64,000 nucleotides of DNA from assembly GCA_022794265.1 (NCBI GenBank), contig JAAWEK010000013.1, forward strand, positions 93,757 through 157,756, written 5' to 3'. A model generated the notes under the pieces. That model was not told the DNA's origin and did no database searches. It was given only the letters and a program-made list of their open reading frames with translations. The translations under genes and the position numbers were made by a program. The DNA is from Lachnospiraceae bacterium. GTDB lineage: Bacteria; Bacillota; Clostridia; Lachnospirales; Lachnospiraceae. Shown piece by piece: positions 38,729 through 48,180 of this stretch; within the stretch, counting starts at the first letter, position 1, and each line of letters opens with the position of its first letter.

Positions 38729-38886
38729 GAAGTAAATCACAGGTTGAATGGATTTAGTGCCGGGAATTAGAAATATTGTTTATAAGTTAATCATATATGG
38801 ATTTAATTACGACAATAACTTGTTACCGCACGAAACACAACATAAGTGAGTACCGATGAATTAAACAGATGGCAGCAAAGAGCTGA

Positions 38887-39384
<498 letters not shown>

Positions 39385-39410
39385 TAGAACGATGGTTAGG
39401 AGGAAGAACC

Positions 39411-41528
39411 TTGGCTGGAAGAGAATATCCATTAGACAGAACGAGAAACATTGGTATTATGGCTCATATCGATGCTGGTAAGACAACATTAACAGAGCGT
39501 ATTCTTTTTTATACCGGTGTAAATCATAAGATAGGTGATACACACGAAGGTACTGCTACCATGGACTGGATGGCTCAGGAGCAGGAAAGAGGTATCACAA
39601 TTACTTCAGCAGCTACAACCTGCCATTGGACACTTGAAGAAAATGGTAAGAAGAAGGCTGGAGAACCGGAATATCGTATTAATATTATCGATACGCCGGG
39701 ACACGTAGACTTCACAGTTGAAGTTGAACGTTCGCTCAGAGTACTGGATGGCGCTGTAGGTGTATTTGATGCACAGAACGGTGTTGAGCCACAGTCAGAA
39801 AACGTATGGCGTCAGGCTGATAAGTATGGCGTTCCGCGTATGGCGTTTATGAATAAAATGGATAAGCTGGGTGCAGATTTCTTTGGTTCATGCGAACAGC
39901 TTATTACAAAACTTGGAAAAAATCCTGTACTTGTACAGATTCCGATTGGTAAAGAGGATTCATTCCAGGGTATTATAGACTTATTCGAAATGCAGGCATA
40001 CATTTTCAATAATGATAAGGGTGATGATATCACTATTGGTGAAATTCCGGCAGATTTAAAAGATCAGGCAGAGGAATATCGCGATAAGCTTATTGAACAG
40101 TGTGCAGAGCTGGACGAAGAGATTATGGAAAAATACCTGGAAGGAGAAGAGCTTTCCATCAAAGAACTTAAGGCTGCTTTGAGAAAAGGAACTATCTCAG
40201 GTGATGCGATTCCTTGTCTTTGTGGAACTGCATATAAGAATAAAGGTGTTCAGAAACTTCTTGATGCTGTGCTTGAGTATATGCCGGCTCCTACAGACGT
40301 ACCGGATATTACCGGACAGGATGAGGATGGAAATGAAGTAACAGTTAAGTCTTCAGATGATGAGCCGTTCTCAGCATTGGCGTTTAAGATTATGACGGAC
40401 CCATTCGTTGGTAAACTGGCATTCTTCAGAGTTTATTCCGGTACATTGAATTCAGGTTCCTATGTATTAAACTCTACAAAGAATAAGAAAGAAAGAGTTG
40501 GACGTATTCTTCAGATGCATGCCAACAACAGAAATGAAATAGATAAGGTTTATTCAGGCGATATTGCTGCGGCAGTAGGTCTTAAAGTTACCGCTACAGG
40601 TGATACAATCTGTGATGAACAGCATCCGGTAATCTTGGAGTCCATGGAATTCCCTGAACCGGTTATCGAGCTTGCTATCGAGCCGAAGACAAAGGATGCC
40701 CAGGGTAAGATGGGTGAAGCGTTGGCAAAACTTGCTGAAGAAGATCCGACATTCAAAGCTCACACCGATAAGGAAACAGGTCAGACAATCATCGCCGGTA
40801 TGGGTGAACTTCATCTGGATATCATTGTAGACAGACTTCTGAGAGAATTTAAGGTGGAAGCTAACGTAGGCGCTCCTCAGGTTGCTTACAGAGAAGCTAT
40901 CACAAAGGCAGTTGACGTTGACAGTAAGTATGCAAAACAGTCCGGTGGACGTGGACAGTATGGTCACTGTAAAGTTCATTTCGAGCCGATGGATGCAAAC
41001 GGAGAAGAATTATTCAAGTTTGAGTCCACCGTTGTGGGCGGATCTATTCCAAAGGAATATATCCCGGCAGTCGGAGAAGGTATCGAAGAAGCAACACAGT
41101 CTGGTGTACTTGCCGGATTCCCTGTTGTGGGTGTTCATGCTACGGTATTTGACGGATCATACCATGAAGTCGATTCATCAGAAATGGCATTCCATATTGC
41201 CGGATCCATGGCATTTAAGGATGCTATGCAGAAGGCTTCGCCAGTTATCCTTGAGCCTATCATGAAGGTTGAAGTAACTACACCGGAAGAATATATGGGT
41301 AACGTTATTGGTGGTCTTAACTCACGTCGTGGACGTATTGAGAGCATGGATGATATCAGTGGTGGCAAGATGGTTAAAGCATATGTTCCGTTGGCAGAAA
41401 TGTTCGGATATGCCACAGTACTTCGTTCGGATACACAGGGACGTGGTAACTACTCTATGTTCTTTGAGAAGTATGAGCAGGCTCCAAAGAATGTTCAGGA
41501 AAGCGTTATCTCAGCAAGAGGAAGATAA
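39411..41528 (+). CDS. fusA: Elongation factor G
   Basis: A 705-residue translocase GTPase with G1 [10 protein letters not shown]2 and switch region [20 protein letters not shown]3 DTPGHVDF and G4 NKMD. The start codon is TTG 39411, supported by TTAGGAGGAA 7-8 nt upstream and by the N-terminus [20 protein letters not shown]. The length is typical for Clostridia. Confidence 0.97.
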   Translation: MAGREYPLDRTRNIGIMAHIDAGKTTLTERILFYTGVNHKIGDTHEGTATMDWMAQEQERGITITSAATTCHWTLEENGKKKAGEPEYRINIIDTPGHVDFTVEVERSLRVLDGAVGVFDAQNGVEPQSENVWRQADKYGVPRMAFMNKMDKLGADFFGSCEQLITKLGKNPVLVQIPIGKEDSFQGIIDLFEMQAYIFNNDKGDDITIGEIPADLKDQAEEYRDKLIEQCAELDEEIMEKYLEGEELSIKELKAALRKGTISGDAIPCLCGTAYKNKGVQKLLDAVLEYMPAPTDVPDITGQDEDGNEVTVKSSDDEPFSALAFKIMTDPFVGKLAFFRVYSGTLNSGSYVLNSTKNKKERVGRILQMHANNRNEIDKVYSGDIAAAVGLKVTATGDTICDEQHPVILESMEFPEPVIELAIEPKTKDAQGKMGEALAKLAEEDPTFKAHTDKETGQTIIAGMGELHLDIIVDRLLREFKVEANVGAPQVAYREAITKAVDVDSKYAKQSGGRGQYGHCKVHFEPMDANGEELFKFESTVVGGSIPKEYIPAVGEGIEEATQSGVLAGFPVVGVHATVFDGSYHEVDSSEMAFHIAGSMAFKDAMQKASPVILEPIMKVEVTTPEEYMGNVIGGLNSRRGRIESMDDISGGKMVKAYVPLAEMFGYATVLRSDTQGRGNYSMFFEKYEQAPKNVQESVISARGR

Positions 41529-41585
41529 CAGATAAAAACAGTTTTACAGGCAGTTGCAATTTGAGATAAATTGCTAAATTAATGC

Positions 41586-41614
41586 TTGAAAATATTGTAT
41601 TGATGCAATATAAT
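41586..41614 (+). promoter_or_regulatory. Promoter of tuf
   Basis: TTGAAA (41586-41591), a 17-nt spacer, then TATAAT (41609-41614). A second TATAAT lies at 41616-41621. tuf can therefore be transcribed independently of fusA. Confidence 0.7.
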
Positions 41615-41677
41615 TTATAATAGCCTAGCCCGAATCGGGCATAAAAAATATGGATTTGTAAGGAGGATTTACGCAAA

Positions 41678-42871
41678 ATGGCTAAAGCTAAATTTGAAAG
41701 AACTAAACCACATGCAAATATTGGTACTATCGGTCACGTTGACCATGGTAAAACAACATTAACAGCAGCTATCACAAAAACACTTTCTGAAAGAGTTGCT
41801 GGTAATGCTGCCGTAGATTTTGAAAATATCGATAAGGCTCCGGAAGAAAGAGAAAGAGGTATTACAATTTCTACAGCTCACGTTGAGTATGAAACTGATA
41901 AGAGACATTATGCTCACGTTGACTGTCCGGGACATGCTGACTACGTTAAGAACATGATTACCGGTGCTGCACAGATGGATGGTGCTATCCTTGTTGTTGC
42001 TGCTACAGATGGTGTTATGGCTCAGACAAAGGAGCATATCTTACTTTCCCGTCAGGTTGGTGTTCCTTATATCGTAGTATTTATGAATAAGTGTGATATG
42101 GTTGATGATGACGAATTACTTGAATTAGTAGAAATGGACATCAGAGACTTGTTAAATGAATATGAATTCCCAGGAGATGATACTCCTATTATCCAGGGTT
42201 CAGCTCTGAAAGCTCTTGAAGATCCTACAGGAGAATGGGGAGACAAGATCATGGAACTTATGGCAGCAGTTGATGCATGGATTCCTGATCCGGAAAGAGA
42301 TACAGATAAGCCATTCTTAATGCCAGTTGAGGACGTATTCACAATTACAGGCCGTGGTACAGTTGCTACTGGTAGAGTAGAGAGAGGAACACTTCACCTG
42401 AATGATGAAGTTGAAGTTCTTGGTGTACATGAAGATGTACGTAAGACAGTTGTAACCGGTATTGAAATGTTCAGAAAGCTTCTTGATGAGGCTCAGGCTG
42501 GTGATAACATCGGTGCCCTTCTTCGTGGTGTTCAGAGAACAGATATCGAAAGAGGTCAGGTTATTGCTAAACCGGGTTCAGTAACATGCCATAAGAAATT
42601 TACAGCTCAGGTTTATGTTTTAACAAAGGATGAAGGTGGACGTCATACTCCATTCTTCAACAACTACCGTCCACAGTTCTACTTCAGAACAACAGACGTA
42701 ACAGGTGTTTGTGAATTACCAGAAGGAACAGAAATGTGTATGCCTGGTGATAACGTTGAAATGTCTGTAGAGTTAATTCATCCAATCGCTATGGAGCAGG
42801 GTCTTGGTTTCGCTATCCGTGAGGGTGGTAGAACAGTTGGATCTGGTAAGGTTGCTACTATTATTGAATAA
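41678..42871 (+). CDS. tuf: Elongation factor Tu
   Basis: A 397-residue GTPase carrying aminoacyl-tRNA. GHVDHGKTT (G1), [13 protein letters not shown] (G2), DCPGHADY (G3) and NKCD (G4) are all intact, and the C-terminus is [21 protein letters not shown] terminator follows, so the downstream accessory genes are separate. Confidence 0.98.
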   Translation: MAKAKFERTKPHANIGTIGHVDHGKTTLTAAITKTLSERVAGNAAVDFENIDKAPEERERGITISTAHVEYETDKRHYAHVDCPGHADYVKNMITGAAQMDGAILVVAATDGVMAQTKEHILLSRQVGVPYIVVFMNKCDMVDDDELLELVEMDIRDLLNEYEFPGDDTPIIQGSALKALEDPTGEWGDKIMELMAAVDAWIPDPERDTDKPFLMPVEDVFTITGRGTVATGRVERGTLHLNDEVEVLGVHEDVRKTVVTGIEMFRKLLDEAQAGDNIGALLRGVQRTDIERGQVIAKPGSVTCHKKFTAQVYVLTKDEGGRHTPFFNNYRPQFYFRTTDVTGVCELPEGTEMCMPGDNVEMSVELIHPIAMEQGLGFAIREGGRTVGSGKVATIIE

Positions 42872-42903
42872 TTTTTAAAATTCATAATATCATACAAAAG
42901 AAA

Positions 42904-42945
42904 ATACCGTATTCCTCTTATTTTGTAGAGGGGTACGGTATTTGT
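42904..42945 (+). terminator. Terminator after tuf
   Basis: ATACCGTATTCCTCT (42904-42918) pairs with AGAGGGGTACGGTAT (about 42927-42941) with two wobble or mismatch positions. The T tract is short and mixed (TTTGTATAT). Confidence 0.7.
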
Positions 42946-42996
42946 ATATATAAATTTGTTGAAAAAGAAAAAATAATATACCATTTTAATAATTTG

Positions 42997-43005
42997 TGAT
43001 ATAAT
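42997..43005 (+). promoter_or_regulatory. Extended -10 promoter of the RelA/SpoT-domain operon
   Basis: TGATATAAT (42997-43005) is an extended -10 without a clear -35. It lies 45 nt before the GTG start. A 12-codon out-of-frame mini-ORF (ATG 43022) overlaps the start and could act as a translational leader. Confidence 0.45.
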
Positions 43006-43049
43006 GTAAAAAACAAAGACTATGGGGAAAGCGAGTAACAAAGAGTATT

Positions 43050-43985
43050 GTGAAAGATAAAAACACTTTTTTGGAAATTCACAAGATAAAGGCGAAGTTG
43101 GAAAGAGTCGAGAGGGATTATCCGCAAATATGGAGTAGGCTTTGCCGGATTTATGATGATTTTGAATATATCGCCAATAACACAGAAGATGATAAAAGAA
43201 AAAAACTGACAGAATATCAAAGTTTAGTTTTAAAAGAGTTTGACAATATATCCTTTGTTTATAGAGTATGTTCACGAATTAAGGAGCCGGACAGCCTGAT
43301 TGTAAAGATTGTTAATAAAATATATGAAGGAAAAGAAATTTATACCACAATCGATGAAACAAATTATTATCAAATAGTTACAGATTTAATTGGAATCAGA
43401 ATAATACATAAATTTGTCGGTGAATGGGAGCAAATAAATGAATTGATATATGAAAAGTTTTATAAGGGTGACGAATATTTTATTGAGGATTATAATAGAG
43501 AATATTCGTGTAACAGAAAGCTCTCTTTTTTAATAGAGTGTCCCGAGATACATTATCCTTTAAATGGTAGATTGGATTTATATCAGGAGACAGAAAAACG
43601 TCTTAATATTAAATTTAAATATACGCCGAATAATAGAAATTACAGAGGAGTTCATTATTTGGTCAATTATTATGGTATATATGTTGAAATACAAGTCAGA
43701 ACGTTAAGTGATGAATTATGGGGAGAAGTTAATCATGATTTTGTTTATAAGATGAAAAGAACGGAAAAGAAGGACAAGCTGACAGCCGCTTCTGATTTAT
43801 TAAGGACAATATTACTGGCCGGAGATGCTGTTTGTATGTATATGAAGGAACATAATGATGACAATAAAGACAAAGCAGAAGAATATTTGACGGAAACACG
43901 GGATATAATTAAAAAAGCGGATCAAATGCTATTAGGGATGGATGTATGCAAAGGAGATGACGACTATGGAATATCAGGCAAGTAA
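43050..43985 (+). CDS. RelA/SpoT-domain nucleotidyltransferase (toxSAS-like)
   Basis: A 311-residue single-domain RelA/SpoT synthetase homologue without hydrolase, TGS or ACT domains. The synthetase motifs look intact: RIKEPDSL (76-83), DLIGIRII (112-119), YRGVHY (198-203), EIQVRT (213-218) and ELWGEVNHD (222-230). Members make alarmones or, in toxSAS toxins, pyrophosphorylate ATP or tRNA 3' ends. The length exceeds the small housekeeping synthetases RelP/RelQ, and the gene overlaps two small unknown genes, so a toxin is plausible. The start is GTG 43050, the only in-frame start near AAAGAG. Confidence 0.8.
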   Translation: MKDKNTFLEIHKIKAKLERVERDYPQIWSRLCRIYDDFEYIANNTEDDKRKKLTEYQSLVLKEFDNISFVYRVCSRIKEPDSLIVKIVNKIYEGKEIYTTIDETNYYQIVTDLIGIRIIHKFVGEWEQINELIYEKFYKGDEYFIEDYNREYSCNRKLSFLIECPEIHYPLNGRLDLYQETEKRLNIKFKYTPNNRNYRGVHYLVNYYGIYVEIQVRTLSDELWGEVNHDFVYKMKRTEKKDKLTAASDLLRTILLAGDAVCMYMKEHNDDNKDKAEEYLTETRDIIKKADQMLLGMDVCKGDDDYGISGK

Positions 43986-44184
43986 AAAAGGGATGGAATT
44001 AGGTAGAAATTTAGTAAATTCATTAAAACGGGGAGAGATTCGTGAGGCGGTCCGGCCGAATTCTGCTGAGAACTATACAGGTTCACCGGAAGAAATGGAT
44101 TTTCTGCAATATATTGCTTTTTTGAAGTCGTATACTTACAAAGATTTATTTGATAATGTGGAGGTAGAATATGGACGATTTTAA
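43966..44184 (+). CDS. Small hypothetical protein, candidate antitoxin 1
   Basis: A 72-residue protein starting at ATG 43966 (AAGGAG about 12 nt upstream, inside the preceding gene). It overlaps the RelA/SpoT gene by 20 nt and the next gene by 14 nt. It is charged and soluble (MELGRNLVNSLKRGEIREAVRPN, then an acidic, aromatic end). No family is recognised. Tight coupling to a RelA/SpoT-domain gene is what is seen for toxSAS antitoxins, but that role is inferred from position only. Confidence 0.6.
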   Translation: MEYQASKKGMELGRNLVNSLKRGEIREAVRPNSAENYTGSPEEMDFLQYIAFLKSYTYKDLFDNVEVEYGRF

Positions 44185-44746
44185 AAAGGTTAATATTTTG
44201 AAATTGTTTGATGGTGAAAAATATGATTATTTACTAGAAGATTTTGGAGAAAAAAAGATTACCAGTCGTTATGCATACCTGTATGATTATTTAAATAGTT
44301 TTATATCAAATAATCATATAGAAGACAAAGTTTATATTTCGGTTTCAATACTGGAACAGGTCATTGTTGATTACTTTGTAGATGTATACCGTTTGAAAAA
44401 GTTTCATCATATTACTAATATAAATGAGAATAAAATACATGCATATACTGCTTATTGGTTAGCAGTAGAAAAAGTCCTGCAGATTAAACAGGATTGCAGT
44501 GATGATAAACAGATGACTGCTGTTAATGAATGGATGGTATCTTCTTATCTGATTAGTTATTTATTTAAAGAAAAGGGTAAGAGTACAGTTTTAAATCCTA
44601 AAAACAAGAATATGATAGAAGAGTTAAAGAGCAATCTGTTATATTCCTTAAGATATCGGCAAGTAAATCCAAATATGCTGGAAACAATAATTGTGGCTTT
44701 TAAAGCAGGAATGAGCTGGCAGTATTCAATTGATTATGAAGAATAA
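44171..44746 (+). CDS. Hypothetical protein, candidate antitoxin 2
   Basis: A 191-residue soluble, helix-rich, tyrosine-rich protein (RYAYLYDYLNSFISNNH, ILEQVIVDYFVDVYRLKKFHH). ATG 44171 follows GAGG and overlaps the preceding gene by 14 nt, so the three genes form one operon closed by the terminator at 44789. I recognise no domain. It could be a second antitoxin or a substrate-handling partner of the RelA/SpoT protein. Confidence 0.6.
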   Translation: MDDFKKVNILKLFDGEKYDYLLEDFGEKKITSRYAYLYDYLNSFISNNHIEDKVYISVSILEQVIVDYFVDVYRLKKFHHITNINENKIHAYTAYWLAVEKVLQIKQDCSDDKQMTAVNEWMVSSYLISYLFKEKGKSTVLNPKNKNMIEELKSNLLYSLRYRQVNPNMLETIIVAFKAGMSWQYSIDYEE

Positions 44747-44788
44747 GCATTTTATCTAATAGATTAATAGGTTAGCAAAGGTAATAAG

Positions 44789-44821
44789 AACAGTGTACAT
44801 TTATTATGTATGCTGTTTTTG
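44789..44821 (+). terminator. Terminator of the RelA/SpoT operon
   Basis: AACAGTGTACAT (44789-44800) pairs with ATGTATGCTGTT (44806-44817) through ten Watson-Crick and two wobble pairs, followed by a T run. Confidence 0.8.
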
Positions 44822-44850
44822 TTGTAAATAAAGAACAAAAAGAGTATAAT
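44822..44850 (+). promoter_or_regulatory. Promoter of the gene at 44889
   Basis: TTGTAA (44822-44827), a 17-nt spacer, then TATAAT (44845-44850). Confidence 0.6.
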
Positions 44851-44888
44851 CAAACTATTAAGTCTGAAGTTTTTGTGGAGGTATTAAA

Positions 44889-45215
44889 ATGGAAGGCAGA
44901 ATCCTTGGTTTTATTCTATGGTGTGTTTTCAGCATTATGTTCCTGGGTTTGGCAGCATTTTCATGGTTTTCAAAGAATCCGGTGGGATTTTGGGCGAATG
45001 CAGATGTATGTGAAGTCCGGGATGTAAAAGAATATAATCATGCGTTATCCCGGCTGTTTGGTATATTTGGTATTGTTACGATAGTCTTGGGAATTCCTCT
45101 GCTTGCAGGACAAAATTCTGCCTGGGTACTACTCTCTGTTGCTGGAGTCATGATAGAAAGTATTATTGCTATGGCGGTTTATACTCTTGTAATCGAAAAA
45201 AAATATAAAAAATAA
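44889..45215 (+). CDS. Small membrane protein (DUF3784-like)
   Basis: A 108-residue protein with three membrane segments (ILGFILWCVFSIMFLGLAAFSW, LFGIFGIVTIVLGIPLLAG, VLLSVAGVMIESIIAMAVYTLV). The loop NPVGFWANADVCEVRDVKEYNHALSRL matches small DUF3784-type proteins common in Clostridia, whose function is unknown. GTGGAGG precedes ATG 44889. It has its own promoter. Confidence 0.7.
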   Translation: MEGRILGFILWCVFSIMFLGLAAFSWFSKNPVGFWANADVCEVRDVKEYNHALSRLFGIFGIVTIVLGIPLLAGQNSAWVLLSVAGVMIESIIAMAVYTLVIEKKYKK

Positions 45216-45272
45216 AAGAAAATGCCGTTATGTATTTGAGAGATATAGAATCTTAAAAAGGTGATATTGGAA

Positions 45273-45725
45273 ATGCAGAAAGAGCTTGAACAGAAAATAG
45301 ATAATATTAAATATGATATTGAAACTCTGGAAATGGAAAAAATCGGTTTAATAAGAAGATTACGTTTTTTAAAGGAAAAGCTTATTATTAATTTTATAAT
45401 TTTAATACTGATTTTTTTGTTTTTAATATTTACTATAGGGTATGAACCTTATGAACCCTATTCAATTGCGTTTACTACGGTATTGAAACCCTTATATTTT
45501 TTGTTGACAGGGGTATATATATTTTTTTTGATTCTGAAACCGATTTGGGAAATTTATTTAAATTGTAATCTTGAGGCTGGAAGAAAAGCTGCGGTAAAAT
45601 ATGGTGTCAGGTCTATAAGTGAGAATATAGAGATGTGTGATACTAAAATTTCGGCGTTGAATAGTATTCTTAGAGATTATGAAGAATCAATAATGAATGT
45701 GGATAGTATGGTCAAAGATGAATAA
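45273..45725 (+). CDS. Hypothetical coiled-coil membrane protein
   Basis: About 150 residues. An N-terminal heptad-like coiled coil (ELEQKIDNIKYDIETLEMEK) is followed by two membrane segments (about 33-55 and 75-95) and a second charged helical region (NIEMCDTKISALNSILRDYEESI). I chose ATG 45273, about 10 nt after AAGGTG; GTG 45261 overlaps that site. No family is recognised. It may share a transcript with the preceding small membrane protein. Confidence 0.6.
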   Translation: MQKELEQKIDNIKYDIETLEMEKIGLIRRLRFLKEKLIINFIILILIFLFLIFTIGYEPYEPYSIAFTTVLKPLYFLLTGVYIFFLILKPIWEIYLNCNLEAGRKAAVKYGVRSISENIEMCDTKISALNSILRDYEESIMNVDSMVKDE

Positions 45726-45823
45726 TAAATTAAAAGAAAAAAAGTAGCTGCCAAAATTGTTATTGTTGGGTATTGATAATGGAAAAAAAATATATATAGC
45801 CTAAATGAATATTCTGGAAGAAA

Positions 45824-45876
45824 GAGCTGTTGCGAAAGCAGGATATAATCTGCTTTTGCAACAGCTCAAATTTTTT
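45824..45876 (+). terminator. Long-stem rho-independent terminator
   Basis: An 18-bp stem (45824-45841 with 45850-45867, one wobble) with loop GATATAAT, then AAA and six Ts. It lies about 100 nt after the nearest upstream stop codon. Confidence 0.9.
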
Positions 45877-45935
45877 GAAGACAGGCAGCTTGCAGTAAGA
45901 TATAAATATATAATTTAAAGTACAATACAATTAAC

Positions 45936-45965
45936 TTGGCATAAAGATTTTAAGAGTGTTATAAT
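45936..45965 (+). promoter_or_regulatory. Promoter of the DUF1266-DUF2185 gene
   Basis: TTGGCA (45936-45941), an 18-nt spacer, then TATAAT (45960-45965), about 60 nt before the start codon at 46027. Confidence 0.65.
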
Positions 45966-46026
45966 GAGTATTAATTAGAATTAAAAAGTAAGCTGCTGAA
46001 AGGAATTAAAGAAAGAGAGGCAAATT

Positions 46027-47049
46027 ATGAAGAATATCGTTAAAACAATTGCTGATTTTAAAACAGAGATTGAACAGAGACAGAATCATTCTGATACAGA
46101 GCAAACGGACAGAGAAAGATTTACGCTGCTGTTGAGTGGAATTTCCAGTTGCAGAATGATGCCCGGAATACCAGAACACATGGGATATGAAGTGTTGTAT
46201 CACTGCGACAGTCCCCAGTCAAAAGAACTGGCTTTGGATCATATGAAGCGGCTATTTGGAATTGGGGATAAGGAAACACTTTTGAAGTTCTGTTATGGGG
46301 AATATTCCGGAAGCAGAGAATATCAACAGTTTATGACCTTTTGGAGTAAAGCACCCCTGTTTGATTTAAAAGAATTAACACCGGATGGGAAAGAAGGGTT
46401 TGAAAAATGCAAACGCCTGGCAGAACATTTTTACCCCCTTGTAAAAGAAAAGGGATTTTATGGGTGGGATATAAATGAAAAGATTGGTCTTTGCAGAAAA
46501 GCGGTTGCATGTGACATTATTTCAGAAGAAGAATTCTGGCAGATTACGGATGAATGGGTGCGGCAGGCACAGGTATTTTATCATTCTTTTGAAGAATATG
46601 CCGTAAGCTGTTTGTGCGGCGCTGTATATTATATGGGACGTTATGATTCTGATGTCGGCGGTTTTCTGGATATCAATCTGAAAATCGTAAGACATCTGCT
46701 GGAAGAAGGAGCATGGCGGAGTTTTCAATGGTATACGCCGAAAGAAAGGGAATGGGCAGATTTATTAGGCGGCAGTAATCCTGGTTGTCTGATAACGAAG
46801 AAAGCCCTGGAACAGAAGAATATTGCTTATATGTATAGGGAAGAGCCGGAAGGGGATGTTCCTGACAGCGGTTGGAGATTTTTTGTGGGAGATGAATCGG
46901 ATGAATATGTAAACAATGCGGATAATATCAGTGTCTGCGGATTAAATACCATTTGCAATATTCAGCCGGATATTTTAGCGTTTATTTATGCAGAGGCAGG
47001 AAGGAAATTCGGCAGGGATGAGACCGGATGGACGGAAGAATTTATTTGA
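46027..47049 (+). CDS. DUF1266-DUF2185 fusion protein
   Basis: A 340-residue soluble protein. Residues about 55-235 resemble DUF1266 (HMKRLFGIGDKETLLKF, GWDINEKIGLCRKAVACDIISEEEFW, YYMGRYDSDVGGF). Residues about 255-335 resemble DUF2185, an Imm33-type immunity fold (GCLITKKALEQKNIAYMYREEP, GWRFFVGDESDEYVNNADNISVCGLNTI). DUF2185 is often found near polymorphic toxins as an immunity or immunity-like domain. The fusion is known in Firmicutes, but its role is not. It precedes an aldo/keto reductase by 15 nt. Confidence 0.8.
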   Translation: MKNIVKTIADFKTEIEQRQNHSDTEQTDRERFTLLLSGISSCRMMPGIPEHMGYEVLYHCDSPQSKELALDHMKRLFGIGDKETLLKFCYGEYSGSREYQQFMTFWSKAPLFDLKELTPDGKEGFEKCKRLAEHFYPLVKEKGFYGWDINEKIGLCRKAVACDIISEEEFWQITDEWVRQAQVFYHSFEEYAVSCLCGAVYYMGRYDSDVGGFLDINLKIVRHLLEEGAWRSFQWYTPKEREWADLLGGSNPGCLITKKALEQKNIAYMYREEPEGDVPDSGWRFFVGDESDEYVNNADNISVCGLNTICNIQPDILAFIYAEAGRKFGRDETGWTEEFI

Positions 47050-47064
47050 CAGGAGGTAAGAAAT

Positions 47065-47991
47065 ATGAAAACAATAACGTTGGGAGCCGGAAAGCTGCAG
47101 GTTCCGGTAATAGCCTTGGGATGCATGAGAATGAATACGTTGGAAGAGGGACAGGAGAAGGGATATATAGAGAAATGTCTGGAATTAGGCATTAATTTTT
47201 TTGACCATGCGGATATATATGGGAACGGTGAATGTGAGCGGCGCTTTTCACAGGCGTTTTCTTTAAATAGCGGCGTTCGGGAAAATATCATACTTCAGTC
47301 GAAATGTGGAATCCAGCCAGGAATCAAATACGATTCTTCGAAAGAATATATTATATCCGCAACAGAGGGAATTTTAAAGCGTTTAAATACGGAATATCTG
47401 GATATTTTACTTTTGCACCGGCCGGATGCACTGATGGATCCGGAAGAAGTGGCGGCAGCTTTTGACGAACTGGAACGGGCCGGAAAGGTAAGAAATTTTG
47501 GTGTTTCCAATCACAGACCCGGCCAGATAGAATTGTTGAAAAAGTGTGTAAAGCAGGAGATTCTGGTAGACCAGCTGCAGTTCAGTCTTCCGTTTTCGAA
47601 TATGGTTGCCGGCGGACTGGAAGTGAATATGGTTACGGAGGGTTCTTTAGACAGGGACGGAAGTGTTCTGGATTATTGCCGCTTAAAAGATATTGTGGTT
47701 CAGGCATGGTCACCGTTTCAGTCGGGAAATTCAGCAGGATTTTTTATAGATAATGAAAACGGCTGTTATCCGGAATTAAACAATGTCCTGCGGGATTTGG
47801 CAGATCAATATTGCGTCAGCAAAACAACGATAGCAGCCGCATGGCTTTTACGTCATCCGGCCCGTATCCAGATAATTGCAGGAACAATGAATAAAAAACG
47901 GCTGGAAGAAATCGTGGATGCGGTTACTATTACCTTATCAAGAGAAGAATGGTATCGTCTTTACCTGGCCGCGGGGCATATTTTACCGTAG
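47065..47991 (+). CDS. Aldo/keto reductase (YdhF-like)
   Basis: A 308-residue NADPH-dependent TIM-barrel oxidoreductase. The catalytic tetrad is visible as D47, Y52 (DHADIYGNGECERRF), K80 (LQSKCGI) and H118 (LLLHRPDAL). The cofactor site includes GVSNHRPGQIELL and the C-terminal AGTMNKKRLEEIVDA. The pattern fits the YdhF/AKR subgroup with unknown physiological substrate. It starts with AGGAGG upstream and follows the DUF1266 gene by 15 nt, probably in one operon. Confidence 0.92.
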   Translation: MKTITLGAGKLQVPVIALGCMRMNTLEEGQEKGYIEKCLELGINFFDHADIYGNGECERRFSQAFSLNSGVRENIILQSKCGIQPGIKYDSSKEYIISATEGILKRLNTEYLDILLLHRPDALMDPEEVAAAFDELERAGKVRNFGVSNHRPGQIELLKKCVKQEILVDQLQFSLPFSNMVAGGLEVNMVTEGSLDRDGSVLDYCRLKDIVVQAWSPFQSGNSAGFFIDNENGCYPELNNVLRDLADQYCVSKTTIAAAWLLRHPARIQIIAGTMNKKRLEEIVDAVTITLSREEWYRLYLAAGHILP

Positions 47992-48010
47992 CTTATGTAT
48001 AATAATGACA

Positions 48011-48038
48011 AAAAATTGTATAATAATAACAATTTTTT
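48011..48038 (+). terminator. Weak AT-rich terminator after the aldo/keto reductase
   Basis: AAAAATTGT (48011-48019) pairs with ACAATTTTT (48029-48037) around a 9-nt loop, ending in six Ts. The same dyad lies immediately upstream of the amylase -35 and could instead be an operator. Confidence 0.5.
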
Positions 48039-48039
48039 G

Positions 48040-48069
48040 TTGACAAACTATATTCGTATGTATCATAAT
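48040..48069 (+). promoter_or_regulatory. Promoter of the alpha-amylase gene
   Basis: TTGACA (48040-48045), an 18-nt spacer, then CATAAT (48064-48069), about 110 nt before the start codon. No clear CcpA cre site was found in the leader. Confidence 0.6.
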
Positions 48070-48180
48070 AAAATTAATCTGTGTGGGAAGCAGATAAATT
48101 GGCGGAAGCAGAAGATGAAATATTGGTGAATGTAACCAAAATTGAATGCTGCGACACTTAAAAAAATGGAGGTTTTTACA

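Larger units (their letters stand above)
45726..46026 (+). other. Intergenic region with terminator and promoter
   Basis: No gene is supported in these 301 bases. They hold the hairpin terminator at 45824 and the promoter at 45936, listed separately; the rest is AT-rich filler. Confidence 0.6.

Noticed and set aside
45824-45876. Hairpin considered as a small RNA
   Set aside because: It has the form of an intrinsic terminator and no promoter is evident between it and the preceding gene.
48011-48038. Dyad considered as a sugar-responsive operator for the amylase
   Set aside because: The stem is followed by a T run right after the upstream gene, so a weak terminator explains it; an operator role remains possible but unsupported.
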